Positions 1 to 6,953 of a stretch of DNA of 18,414 bases are shown one piece after another (position 1 is the stretch's first letter; every line of letters begins with the position of its first letter). The translations under genes were made by a program, and so were the position numbers. This DNA is from Cyclobacteriaceae bacterium (GTDB taxonomy: Bacteria > Bacteroidota > Bacteroidia > Cytophagales > Cyclobacteriaceae), in the NCBI GenBank assembly GCA_021648745.1, contig JAKISE010000067.1, positions 1-18,414 of the forward strand, in the 5' to 3' direction. Below the pieces are notes generated by a model. The model was not told the origin of the DNA, did no database searches, and saw only the letters and a program-made list of their open reading frames with translations.

Positions 1-126
1 GCAAATCAGTCGTTTTACTGAGTTTATCCTCTTAACCATAGCGGTGCTATGCTTTTCGAATATAAACTTCTGATTTATTGCATTTTGTCTTCTCATTACG
101 AATTCTATTGCATAATCCGGGTTTAA
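1..126. repeat. Left copy of a ~126-base interspersed repeat
   Basis: This copy is the reverse complement of the right end of the window (18288-18414). Shared exact blocks, in order, include CAAATCAGTCG, CCATAGCGGTGCTATGC, TTTCGAAT, CTGATTTATTG, GCATAAT and CGGGTTTAA, separated by diverged stretches of similar length. A small palindrome, CATAGC-GGT-GCTATG (37-51), sits in the middle. Similarity fades after 126. I see no open reading frame in it. The divergence between the copies points to an old multicopy family rather than a recent duplication. I cannot assign the family; an IS end, a REP-like unit or another non-coding repeat are all possible. Confidence 0.8.
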
Positions 127-303
127 TACTACACAGTTAAGTTCTACCTATTACAGCAATTATATAAGTAGTATCTTTTAAATACTCAACTTGAAAAAAT
201 GTGACAACGAAGCGTCATTCCTGCGAAGGCAGGAATGACGTATTAATTTTTAGTGATAATAGTATATTTCTTTTTTGCCATAATATGTAGAACTTAGCAC
301 TAT
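127..303. other. Non-coding stretch downstream of the CsgG-domain gene
   Basis: Together with the left repeat this makes a 303-base gene-free end. Apart from the hairpin at 213-240 it is AT-rich sequence in which I see no gene, promoter or further repeat. It receives minus-strand transcription from the gene ending at 304. Confidence 0.6.
213..240. repeat. Perfect 12-bp intergenic hairpin
   Basis: The arms CGTCATTCCTGC (213-224) and GCAGGAATGACG (229-240) pair perfectly around a four-base loop. The sequence is closely related to the hairpin at 17217-17281 (arms share GTCATTCCTGC and CAGGAATGAC) and loosely to the one at 12634-12702, so it looks like a REP-like intergenic palindrome. It lies 64 bases past the stop of the minus-strand gene and could block or end that transcript, but no T-run follows it on the minus strand. 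Confidence 0.75.
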
Positions 304-1659
304 TTACTTACCTACTTCTTCTGCATAACTTAACAGTTTATTAAATACCTGAGATGCCGCTTTGTTGGTAGAGGTGTTTATCATGCCATCATAGCTTGGG
401 TAATTGGGCTCTTTACGTGGTAAGCCTGGCAGAGCTCTAGCATCTCCGCTAAAACTCCCTATCCATCTTACAGACCAATTATCAGTACCAGTAGTACTAC
501 CAGAAGTTAACACTTGGCCGGTTTTAACATCCAACACTTTATACGAACCTCCTACAGAGGCATCAGCTCGTTTAGAATAAACATTAGCCGTTGCGTAAAC
601 TGTTTTGTATATATCCCTTGTTTTTTCCTTGCCCTTATCGTTTAAGTACTTTTCTGTTCCGACCTTTATTTTCTCAGAATAACTTTCTGAAGTTGCTCCA
701 GATCTTTGTCTATCAATAATACTTTTAGTCACATTTCCTACCAACAGAACATCTACTCCTTTAAGCTCACCAATATCAGCCGTAGTGCTCTCATCCATTA
801 ATCCAGATAATGCTAATTGTTGCTCATTAACAACTAAATCAAGCTGGTTTCTGTCTATTACTTCAAAAAATTCTAATTGTGAAGCTTTGGTAGAAAGATA
901 ATTCAGCAATTTATCGCTCATAATTGCTCCTAAATCACCATACTGGCTCCCACTTGACTCAAATTTCATTAAACCCATTCTTGTGGTTCCTAGTTTTCGT
1001 ACGGCATCGTAGCGCTCATTGGCGTCTCTATAATTAGGGGAGTATTCATTGGCCCACCTGTAATGCTTGGCGCCCATTCTGGAGTTTAGTTTTCCACCCT
1101 TACTTTCCAACTCCCTACCGTCATCATAATGCATTTTTGCTGCATCTTCTTTCCCCTTGTTTAAATTTTCTTTAGCCACTTTAATTTGGTTCCGAAAGTC
1201 TTCAATTTCGGGGTGAAATCCTGGATCTTTCTTTTTAGCTCCATCAAAAGAGGCAGGAGGCACTTCTTTTAAAATATTATTACAAGCACGCATCGTCTTA
1301 TACAATCGAAGGATTTCTGCAAGATCTGTAACAGTTTGATCTCCTTCAAAAGACTCTGTATTTTCTTCCAAAACCTCAATTCGGTTTTTATTTTGATCGA
1401 AAGCTCTGTTATACGTTGAATTTAATACTTCTTGGGCATTGGAAAGTTGCCCCTTTTTAGTAGCTAATTTAAGTGCATATGCACCATTAATAGCCGCTTC
1501 GTTATACTTTGCCTCTTTAATAAAATTTTTAGCTGCTTTCGCGTATTTATTTATTTTTTGGCCCTCCTTTACCCGATAAGCTTTAACTGAATAATTTGGT
1601 TGGGCTACTACGCTTATACTAAGCGCGAAAACAAGTGCGATAATAGAAATAACTTTCAT
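304..1659 (-). CDS. Secreted CsgG-domain protein
   Basis: A 451-residue exported protein. Residues 1-19 form a signal peptide ending SVVA before Gln; there is no lipobox cysteine, unlike classical CsgG, so it is probably periplasmic or outer-membrane associated rather than a lipoprotein. Residues about 30-220 are charged and helical with TPR-like spacing. Residues about 224-315 resemble the CsgG/curli-assembly fold: the strand RMGLMKFES, the motif FEVIDRNQL (about 265-273) and GVDVLLVGNV (301-310). The last 130 residues include a YKVLDVKTGQVL strand, as in CsgG-like proteins. CsgG itself is an outer-membrane export pore, but the family also contains poorly understood Bacteroidota proteins, so function here is unknown. 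It lies 84 bases downstream of maf and is probably the last gene of the accC-maf transcript, though the long AT-rich gap leaves room for its own promoter. Confidence 0.8.
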   Translation of the reverse strand: MKVISIIALVFALSISVVAQPNYSVKAYRVKEGQKINKYAKAAKNFIKEAKYNEAAINGAYALKLATKKGQLSNAQEVLNSTYNRAFDQNKNRIEVLEENTESFEGDQTVTDLAEILRLYKTMRACNNILKEVPPASFDGAKKKDPGFHPEIEDFRNQIKVAKENLNKGKEDAAKMHYDDGRELESKGGKLNSRMGAKHYRWANEYSPNYRDANERYDAVRKLGTTRMGLMKFESSGSQYGDLGAIMSDKLLNYLSTKASQLEFFEVIDRNQLDLVVNEQQLALSGLMDESTTADIGELKGVDVLLVGNVTKSIIDRQRSGATSESYSEKIKVGTEKYLNDKGKEKTRDIYKTVYATANVYSKRADASVGGSYKVLDVKTGQVLTSGSTTGTDNWSVRWIGSFSGDARALPGLPRKEPNYPSYDGMINTSTNKAASQVFNKLLSYAEEVGK

Positions 1660-1743
1660 GTTAGGTTTATGTTAGATGTTAGATTGTACTAATTTAAATA
1701 AAATTTATACTATAAATATATATATATATTAAAAAATTAACCA

Positions 1744-2328
1744 TTAACTCGGATTGGAAAAATATTTTTTTAGATGGTTATAAATTTCAAACACAGGAAA
1801 CCCCATAACGTTATAATACGAGCCCTTAATGCTTGAAATGCCAATGAGACCGATCCAATCTTGAATACCATACCCTCCAGCTTTATCACTTGCATTTTTA
1901 GATTTTACATAAAATTCAATCTCCTCATTGGCTAAAGCTCCAAACGTAACTTCAGTAGAAACATCAAAAGAATGGACTGCCTTATTTGCCCTAATGCTTA
2001 CACCAGTAATTACTTTATGAGTTTTATTAGCTAACTTTTGTAGCATTTGCTTGGCTTCTGCGTTGGAAGTGGGTTTATTAAGAACCATGTTATCTACAAT
2101 TACTATCGTATCGGCAGTAATAACAATATGGTTCTTGGCCAAAAAATCGTGCGCTTCTCCTTTTAAATTGGCAAGGTATATTGCGGAGTTCCTTGGTTTA
2201 ATACCTGCAGGAATTTCTTCTTCTACTTCAAGGGATTGCACTTTAAAAGGTATTTCCAATTTGGTTAAAAGTTCTTGCCTTCTAGGTGAAGTTGAAGCTA
2301 AAATCAATGGATGTTTTAATTGAATCAT
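1744..2328 (-). CDS. maf: Maf-family nucleoside triphosphate pyrophosphatase
   Basis: A 194-residue, full-length Maf protein that hydrolyses a nucleoside triphosphate to its monophosphate and pyrophosphate in the cytoplasm; the family removes non-canonical or surplus nucleotides. The signature ASTSPRRQELL is at 11-21, the catalytic aspartate lies in ITADTIV (Asp73), and DKAGGYGIQ (148-156) supplies the conserved Lys and Gln. The KAGxYGIQ form is that of the YhdE/Maf subgroup, known for dTTP/UTP pyrophosphatase activity, rather than the YceF subgroup. Its start codon overlaps the stop of the biotin carboxylase gene by four bases (ATGA, 2325-2328), so the two genes are almost certainly co-transcribed and translationally coupled. 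Confidence 0.92.
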   Translation of the reverse strand: MIQLKHPLILASTSPRRQELLTKLEIPFKVQSLEVEEEIPAGIKPRNSAIYLANLKGEAHDFLAKNHIVITADTIVIVDNMVLNKPTSNAEAKQMLQKLANKTHKVITGVSIRANKAVHSFDVSTEVTFGALANEEIEFYVKSKNASDKAGGYGIQDWIGLIGISSIKGSYYNVMGFPVFEIYNHLKKYFSNPS

Positions 2329-3815
2329 TTAAACGCCCTCTGTTTCCAATTAGATTTTTTTGAATCTACTTTGGCGATAGCCTTATTTTGTTGTGATCCT
2401 TTATTAAAGAACATACCTGCCATGGCAGCGGCTATTTTTTCCTCTTCTAAATTATTATTTGCTAGGCTATTGGAGTCGAAATACTTTTCCACAAATTTTG
2501 TATCGAAACTGCCATCGATAAAAGCTTCATGTTCAAAAACATATTTGCAAAAAGGGAGGGTGGTTTTTATACCTGTTATATTATACTCATCAATAGCCCT
2601 GATCATACGCTTACGAGCTTCATCACGCGTAGCTCCATAGGTTATGAGCTTTGCAATCATCGGGTCGTAGTAGATAGGAACACTCATGCCTTGCTCAAAA
2701 CCATCATCAACCCTAACACCGTAACCCTGTGGTCTAACATAGGTGGTTAACGTGCCAATGTCTGGCAAAAAGTTGTTCTCAGGGTCTTCGGCATACACTC
2801 TTACTTCAAAGGCGTGGCCATTTAGTTTTATGTCCTCTTGTTTGAAAGCTAGTTCTTTACCTTCGGCAATTAAAATTTGTTGCTCCACTAAATCTATACC
2901 TGTAATTAATTCCGATACTGGGTGTTCTACTTGAAGACGAGTATTCATTTCTAAAAAATAAAAGGCTCCATTTTCGTAGATAAACTCTACGGTGCCTGCG
3001 CCATAATAATTACAACTCTGTGCAACCCTAACTGCAGCTTCTCCAATTTGTTTTCTTAACTCTGCAGATATTACCATAGAAGGAGCTTCTTCTATTACCT
3101 TTTGGTGCCTTCGCTGGATGGAACACTCGCGTTCAAATACATATAAAATAGTACCATGTGTATCGCCTAATATTTGTACTTCTATATGTTTATTCGACTC
3201 AATAAATTTTTCTATAAACACAGAACCATCCCCAAATGAAGAAGTAGCCTCGCTAATAGCTAAATTCATATTCTCTTCAAGTTCGTTTTCATTCCGAACT
3301 ACTCGCATTCCCTTACCACCACCTCCTGCACTGGCTTTTATTAATATTGGGTATCCAATTTCTTTCCCTAGTTTTTTTGCATATTCCGGGTCGGTAATAG
3401 CTTCATCTGTACCAGGCACCATTGGTATATTATAAGAGCCTACTGCTTTTTTTGCAGCCAGTTTATTGCCCATAACTTTTATGGCATCAGAAGAAGGTCC
3501 AATAAAAATAAGGCCTGCTTTTTCAACCTTATCAGCAAAGTCAGCGTTTTCGGATAAAAAACCATAACCTGGATGAATGGCATCTACATTTAACTGGGTG
3601 CAAATTTTTATTATCTTGTCTCCAAGCAAATACGATTCAGAAGAAGGAGGGGGGCCAAGTAAAACTGCCTCGTCAGCCATTATAACGTGAGGAGCATTTC
3701 TATCTGCCTCACTATATACGGCTACAGTTTTAATGCCCATTTCTTTGGCCGTACGTAGTACCCTGATAGCTATTTCTCCACGGTTGGCGACTAAGAGTTT
3801 TTTTATTTTTGCCAT
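2325..3815 (-). CDS. accC: Biotin carboxylase subunit of an acyl-CoA carboxylase
   Basis: A 496-residue ATP-grasp enzyme that carboxylates biotin on a carrier protein using bicarbonate and ATP. Visible signatures are LLVANRGEIAIRV (8-20), the HPGYGFLSENADF stretch, the glycine-rich ATP loop GGGGKGMR, RRHQKVIEEAPS, and the catalytic EMNTRLQVEHPVSE. It is about 45 residues longer than E. coli AccC (449); the lysine-rich tail ending SNWKQRAFK resembles subunits of propionyl- or acetyl-CoA carboxylases that work with separate carrier and carboxyltransferase proteins. No biotin carrier or carboxyltransferase gene is in the window, so substrate choice (acetyl-, propionyl- or another acyl-CoA) is open. 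It heads a minus-strand operon with maf and the CsgG-domain gene and diverges from the serine-palmitoyltransferase-like gene, so a link to lipid supply is plausible. Confidence 0.88.
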   Translation of the reverse strand: MAKIKKLLVANRGEIAIRVLRTAKEMGIKTVAVYSEADRNAPHVIMADEAVLLGPPPSSESYLLGDKIIKICTQLNVDAIHPGYGFLSENADFADKVEKAGLIFIGPSSDAIKVMGNKLAAKKAVGSYNIPMVPGTDEAITDPEYAKKLGKEIGYPILIKASAGGGGKGMRVVRNENELEENMNLAISEATSSFGDGSVFIEKFIESNKHIEVQILGDTHGTILYVFERECSIQRRHQKVIEEAPSMVISAELRKQIGEAAVRVAQSCNYYGAGTVEFIYENGAFYFLEMNTRLQVEHPVSELITGIDLVEQQILIAEGKELAFKQEDIKLNGHAFEVRVYAEDPENNFLPDIGTLTTYVRPQGYGVRVDDGFEQGMSVPIYYDPMIAKLITYGATRDEARKRMIRAIDEYNITGIKTTLPFCKYVFEHEAFIDGSFDTKFVEKYFDSNSLANNNLEEEKIAAAMAGMFFNKGSQQNKAIAKVDSKKSNWKQRAFK

Positions 3816-3944
3816 CTTATATTATTGTTTATACAATATTACTAAACACAATCTATGATTTATACATTACAAGCATAAAACGACTTGAAATTGAACTGTG
3901 ATAAATACAATTCGTATTCAATTTTTTATAAATTCATTTGTACG

Positions 3945-3952
3945 TATCTTTG
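3945..3952 (+). promoter_or_regulatory. Putative -7 box of the SPT-like gene
   Basis: TATCTTTG followed by C matches the Bacteroidota -7 consensus TAnnTTTG exactly. It lies 44 bases upstream of the GTG at 3997. A good -33 TTTG is not evident at the usual distance. Because it falls inside the longer in-frame extension beginning at 3898, it argues that translation starts further downstream. Confidence 0.5.
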
Positions 3953-3996
3953 CGACCGTTAAACGAAGAAGATTTGGAATTAAAATCGATAAGATA

Positions 3997-5244
3997 GTGG
4001 ATATATTTAAAAAATTAATGCTCGATAGAGGCCCTCTAGGTAAACATGCAAATGTTGAAGAAGGCTATTTTATGTTTCCTAAATTAGAAGGAGAAATTGC
4101 TCCTCGTATGAAATTTAGGGGAAAAGAAGTGTTAACCTGGAGTCTTAATAATTACTTAGGACTGGCAAATCACCCAGAGGTGAGAAAGGCAGATGCAGAA
4201 GCTGCAGCGGAGTGGGGGCTAGCATATCCAATGGGAGCTAGAATGATGTCGGGCAATACAGTATTGCATGATCAGCTAGAAGAGGAGCTAGGAGCATTTG
4301 TTCAGAAGGAAGCTTGTATGTTACTTAATTATGGATATCAGGGAATAATGTCTGCTATAGATGCTATTGTTGATAGGAGAGATGTGATTGTGTATGATGC
4401 AGAGTCGCATGCTAGTATTGTAGATGGGGTTAGGTTACATATGGGTAAACGATTTGTTTTTCCTCATAATAATATCGAAAACCTTGAAAAACAGTTAGAG
4501 CGTGCTCAGAAGATTGTTGATGAAACTGGGGGTGGTATTTTAGTTATTACAGAAGGTGTTTTCGGAATGTCTGGAAATATGGGTGATTTAAAAGGAGTTA
4601 TTTCTTTAAGAAAGAAATTCGATTTTAGGTTGCTTGTTGATGATGCACACGGGTTTGGTACTATTGGAGAAACTGGAGCAGGAGCAGGAGAGGCACAAGG
4701 AGTACAAGATGATATCGACCTTTATTTCTCAACATTTGCTAAGTCAATGGCTAGCATAGGTGCATTTATTGCTGGTAATAAGGACGTTATTGAGTATTTA
4801 AGATTTAATACAAGATCGCAAATATTTGCAAAATCAGTACCAATGCCACTTGTTAAAGGAGCTTTAAAAAGATTAGAGTTGCTAAAATCAAAACCAGAGC
4901 TAAGAGAAGATTTGTGGAAGATAGTAAATGCCTTACAAAACGGGTTTAGGGATAATGGGTTTAATATTGGATCCACAGAAAGCCCTGTAACACCAGTAGT
5001 TCTTAACGGAACAGTAGGGGAGGCCGCTAACTTAGCTATGGATTTAAGAGAAAATTACGGTGTATTTTGCTCGGTTGTAATTTATCCTGTTGTACCTAGA
5101 GGAACCATTATTTTAAGGATTATTCCAACTTCAGAGCATAGTTTGGCCGATGTTGAACAAACAATTAGTGCTTTTGTAAATGTGAAGAAAAAACTAGATG
5201 ATGGCTATTATAAAGAGCAAAAACTAGTAGAATTTACCGAATAA
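3997..5244 (+). CDS. Serine palmitoyltransferase-like alpha-oxoamine synthase
   Basis: A PLP-dependent fold-type I enzyme that condenses an amino acid with an acyl thioester, losing CO2. With the GTG start the protein is 415 residues, beginning M(V)DIFKKLMLDRGPLGKH, a typical Bacteroidota N-terminus; an ATG at 4018 is the alternative. The open frame extends to 3898, but that stretch is low-complexity and contains the -7 box. Signatures: LNNYLGL (50-56), the PMGARMMSGN loop (78-87), ESHAS (136-140, PLP-stacking His138), VDDAHGFG (214-221, Asp216 for the pyridine nitrogen) and STFAKSMAS (245-253, Schiff-base Lys249). It resembles Bacteroidota serine palmitoyltransferases of sphingolipid synthesis. 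Close relatives use cysteate (sulfonolipids), glycine (2-amino-3-ketobutyrate ligase) or alanine (BioF), and sequence alone cannot settle the substrate. The histone H1-like gene lies 103 bases downstream. Confidence 0.85.
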   Translation: MDIFKKLMLDRGPLGKHANVEEGYFMFPKLEGEIAPRMKFRGKEVLTWSLNNYLGLANHPEVRKADAEAAAEWGLAYPMGARMMSGNTVLHDQLEEELGAFVQKEACMLLNYGYQGIMSAIDAIVDRRDVIVYDAESHASIVDGVRLHMGKRFVFPHNNIENLEKQLERAQKIVDETGGGILVITEGVFGMSGNMGDLKGVISLRKKFDFRLLVDDAHGFGTIGETGAGAGEAQGVQDDIDLYFSTFAKSMASIGAFIAGNKDVIEYLRFNTRSQIFAKSVPMPLVKGALKRLELLKSKPELREDLWKIVNALQNGFRDNGFNIGSTESPVTPVVLNGTVGEAANLAMDLRENYGVFCSVVIYPVVPRGTIILRIIPTSEHSLADVEQTISAFVNVKKKLDDGYYKEQKLVEFTE

Positions 5245-5300
5245 TAGCCAAATAATGTAGTTCGGGTGTTGTTTTTGCAACATTTTAACTATATTGGCTA
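5245..5300 (+). other. Nested inverted repeats between the SPT-like and histone genes
   Basis: An outer pair, TAGCCAA (5245-5251) and TTGGCTA (5294-5300), encloses an inner hairpin TGTTG (5267-5271) / CAACA (5278-5282). It begins directly after the stop codon. It could be a terminator or attenuator for the SPT-like transcript, but the following sequence is AT-rich without a clean T-run, so its role is uncertain. Confidence 0.4.
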
Positions 5301-5347
5301 AATATTAATTATTAAAATAAAAAATAACCTTAAAACTTTAAACTGAA

Positions 5348-5524
5348 ATGAAAAGATTCGAAGAATTACAAAACCTTGTTAACGGACTTGAAGGCGATTT
5401 TGAAAAATTCTATGACAAAGGCAATAATGCTGCTGGAACTAGAGTAAGAAAAGGAATGCAAGAAATGAAAAATTTAGCGCAAGACATTCGTAAGGAAGTT
5501 CAAGATAAGAAGAACAAAGGATAA
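5348..5524 (+). CDS. Histone H1-like DNA-binding protein (Hc1-like)
   Basis: A 58-residue protein starting MKRFEELQNLVNGLEGDF and ending in a lysine-rich tail (EVQDKKNKG). It is predicted to be almost entirely helical, with the conserved block FYDKGNNAAGTRVRKGMQEMK (21-41) that I recognise from the small Bacteroidota proteins named histone H1 or Hc1-like. These are thought to be nucleoid-associated proteins, although their DNA-binding role is poorly tested. Chlamydial Hc1 is much longer and has more Lys/Ala repeats. The gene is plus strand, 103 bases after the SPT-like gene, and is closed by a strong terminator 18 bases after its stop. It is a complete small gene that an ORF-length cutoff would easily miss. 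Confidence 0.85.
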   Translation: MKRFEELQNLVNGLEGDFEKFYDKGNNAAGTRVRKGMQEMKNLAQDIRKEVQDKKNKG

Positions 5525-5542
5525 TTTTTCCTATAGATTTTG

Positions 5543-5567
5543 AAAGGCGGTTTTACCGCCTTTTTTT
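5543..5567 (+). terminator. Rho-independent terminator after the histone-like gene
   Basis: The stem AAAGGCGG (5543-5550) / CCGCCTTT (5556-5563) has an 8-bp match and a five-base loop, and runs into a T-tract (5561-5567). The tract overlaps the stop codon of the convergent dapA gene (5566-5568), so the two genes share this end. On the minus strand no T-run follows, so it acts mainly for the plus strand. Confidence 0.9.
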
Positions 5568-6444
5568 ATGCCCTCAAGTTTGTAGTGGCAGCCTTTATGG
5601 ATTTTTGTAGGTTATAGGTTGCAGAAACTAATGGTAATCGTACATTATTCGAACATACGCCTTGTTGCGATAGCAATTCTTTAAGGCCTGTAGGGTTTCC
5701 TTCCACATACATTAAATCATTAATTTCTTGTAGTTTACTAACCAAATGATTTGATGTATTCTCGTCTTTGTTAATTGATGCTGTTACTAGTTGTTTAAAT
5801 TCTGCTGGCAACGCATTTGCCAATACAGAAATAGCACCAGCGCCTCCTAATTTAGTAATTTCAGGTGTGAGCATATCATCTCCAGAAGTAATGATAAAAC
5901 CATCTGGCACTCCTTCTATTATTTCCTTAATTTGTTCTAAGTCACCCGATGCTTCTTTAATTCCTACAATGTTAGGGTGGGAAGCTAAGTTTAAAGTGGT
6001 ACTTGCTTCCATATTGGAGCAGGTTCTGCCAGGTACGTTATAAAGAATAATGGGTTTAGGCGAATTGTCTGCCAACAGTTTAAAGTGGGCAATAATACCT
6101 TGTTGTGTTGGCTTATTATAGGCAGGAGAAGAGGATAGAATTGCAGTTACACCGCTTAAGTCTAGTGCTTGCAGTCGCGTTAATAGTGCAGCTGTATTGC
6201 TCCCTCCAAGCCCAAATACAATAGGCAGGTTATTAGGGTTGTTCTTCAATACGAATTGGAGTATTTCTTCTTGTTCTTCGTTTGATAAGGTAATAGCCTC
6301 GCCTGTAGAACCCATTACAACCCAATAATCTACACCATGTGTAGCAGTATATTTTAAAAGCTTTAAAAGGGCTTCAAAGTCAATTTTTTCATCTACATCA
6401 AAGGGCGTTACCAGTGCAACGCCTAGTCCTTTTAAACTTTCCAT
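5566..6444 (-). CDS. dapA: 4-hydroxy-tetrahydrodipicolinate synthase
   Basis: A 292-residue, normal-length enzyme condensing pyruvate with aspartate semialdehyde, the first committed step to diaminopimelate and lysine. Visible residues are the substrate loop GSTGEA (45-50), LYNVPGRT (134-141) with Tyr135 and Arg140, and VGIKEASGD (160-168) with the Schiff-base Lys163. The loop reads GSTGE rather than the commoner GTTGE; the second threonine is kept, so activity is expected. Related aldolases of the same superfamily (N-acetylneuraminate lyase, for example) are less likely given the YNVPGRT motif and the ligA context. The ATG overlaps the stop of the upstream DUF6913-like gene by one base (TAATG), so it belongs to the ligA transcript. 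It converges with the histone-like gene. Confidence 0.93.
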   Translation of the reverse strand: MESLKGLGVALVTPFDVDEKIDFEALLKLLKYTATHGVDYWVVMGSTGEAITLSNEEQEEILQFVLKNNPNNLPIVFGLGGSNTAALLTRLQALDLSGVTAILSSSPAYNKPTQQGIIAHFKLLADNSPKPIILYNVPGRTCSNMEASTTLNLASHPNIVGIKEASGDLEQIKEIIEGVPDGFIITSGDDMLTPEITKLGGAGAISVLANALPAEFKQLVTASINKDENTSNHLVSKLQEINDLMYVEGNPTGLKELLSQQGVCSNNVRLPLVSATYNLQKSIKAATTNLRA

Positions 6445-6953
6445 TATCGTATATTTTTAGTGTATGAGTATACACTGTCTACAGTGTTCAAATCATTTTC
6501 TGTTTGAATGATTAGCTCAAACGTTTTATGATAGGCTTCAGAATTACTGCAAACACCTACTCGGCACTTGGCTTTACTTTTGGCAAGTAAATTCTTAATA
6601 ATTTCACCTGGGTTGTGGTCTAAGCAAATTAAAAAGTCAAATGAAACATTGGAAAAATTTTGAACCGACTGACTTATAATATTACCCCAGAAATTAAGGT
6701 CTTTTTTAGAGAACGATTCAAAGGGTAGGTGTTTTATTTCTACATTACGATCGTAAGCCAACACTTTCACTTTTTTACTGTCGCCTTTTAATAAAGTTGA
6801 TAGCTGCTCAGCAATCTTCCCTTTTTCGGGAGTGCTGTTGCTAAATAGGATACCGAAATTTTGGGCTTGTGTATAAGGTATGCTTTCCCGGAGGTTTATA
6901 TTCGATTTTAAAAATCGGTTGGTTTTGTAAGATAAAGCCTGCCCTAATATCAT
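6444..6953 (-). CDS. Small conserved protein between ligA and dapA (DUF6913-like)
   Basis: A 169-residue protein with no signal peptide or clear membrane segment. A basic N-terminus is followed by an alternating strand/helix pattern: NFGILFSN, KVKVLAYD, FDFLICLDH and CRVGVCSN read as beta strands of a Rossmann-like fold. I recall proteins of this length and pattern (DUF6913) in the same position between ligA and dapA in other Bacteroidota, but this assignment is from memory and the function is unknown. No catalytic motif stands out; ICLDHNPGE is the most suggestive spot. Its start overlaps the ligA stop by four bases (ATGA) and its stop overlaps the dapA start by one base, so it is tightly coupled to both. 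Confidence 0.75.
   Translation of the reverse strand: MILGQALSYKTNRFLKSNINLRESIPYTQAQNFGILFSNSTPEKGKIAEQLSTLLKGDSKKVKVLAYDRNVEIKHLPFESFSKKDLNFWGNIISQSVQNFSNVSFDFLICLDHNPGEIIKNLLAKSKAKCRVGVCSNSEAYHKTFELIIQTENDLNTVDSVYSYTKNIR

Noticed and set aside
213..240. Hairpin as a standard terminator for the CsgG-domain gene
   Set aside because: It is stable, but no T-run follows on the minus strand and related hairpins occur elsewhere in intergenic gaps.
3118..3435. Open frames antisense to accC, maf, ligA, dapA and other genes, this being one example
   Set aside because: They lie opposite well-recognised genes, have serine- and phenylalanine-rich shadow composition, and show no family resemblance.
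3898..3996. Longer N-terminus for the SPT-like enzyme
   Set aside because: The extra 33 residues are AT-driven low complexity, contain a -7 promoter box, and are not expected in the family; GTG at 3997 gives the typical start.
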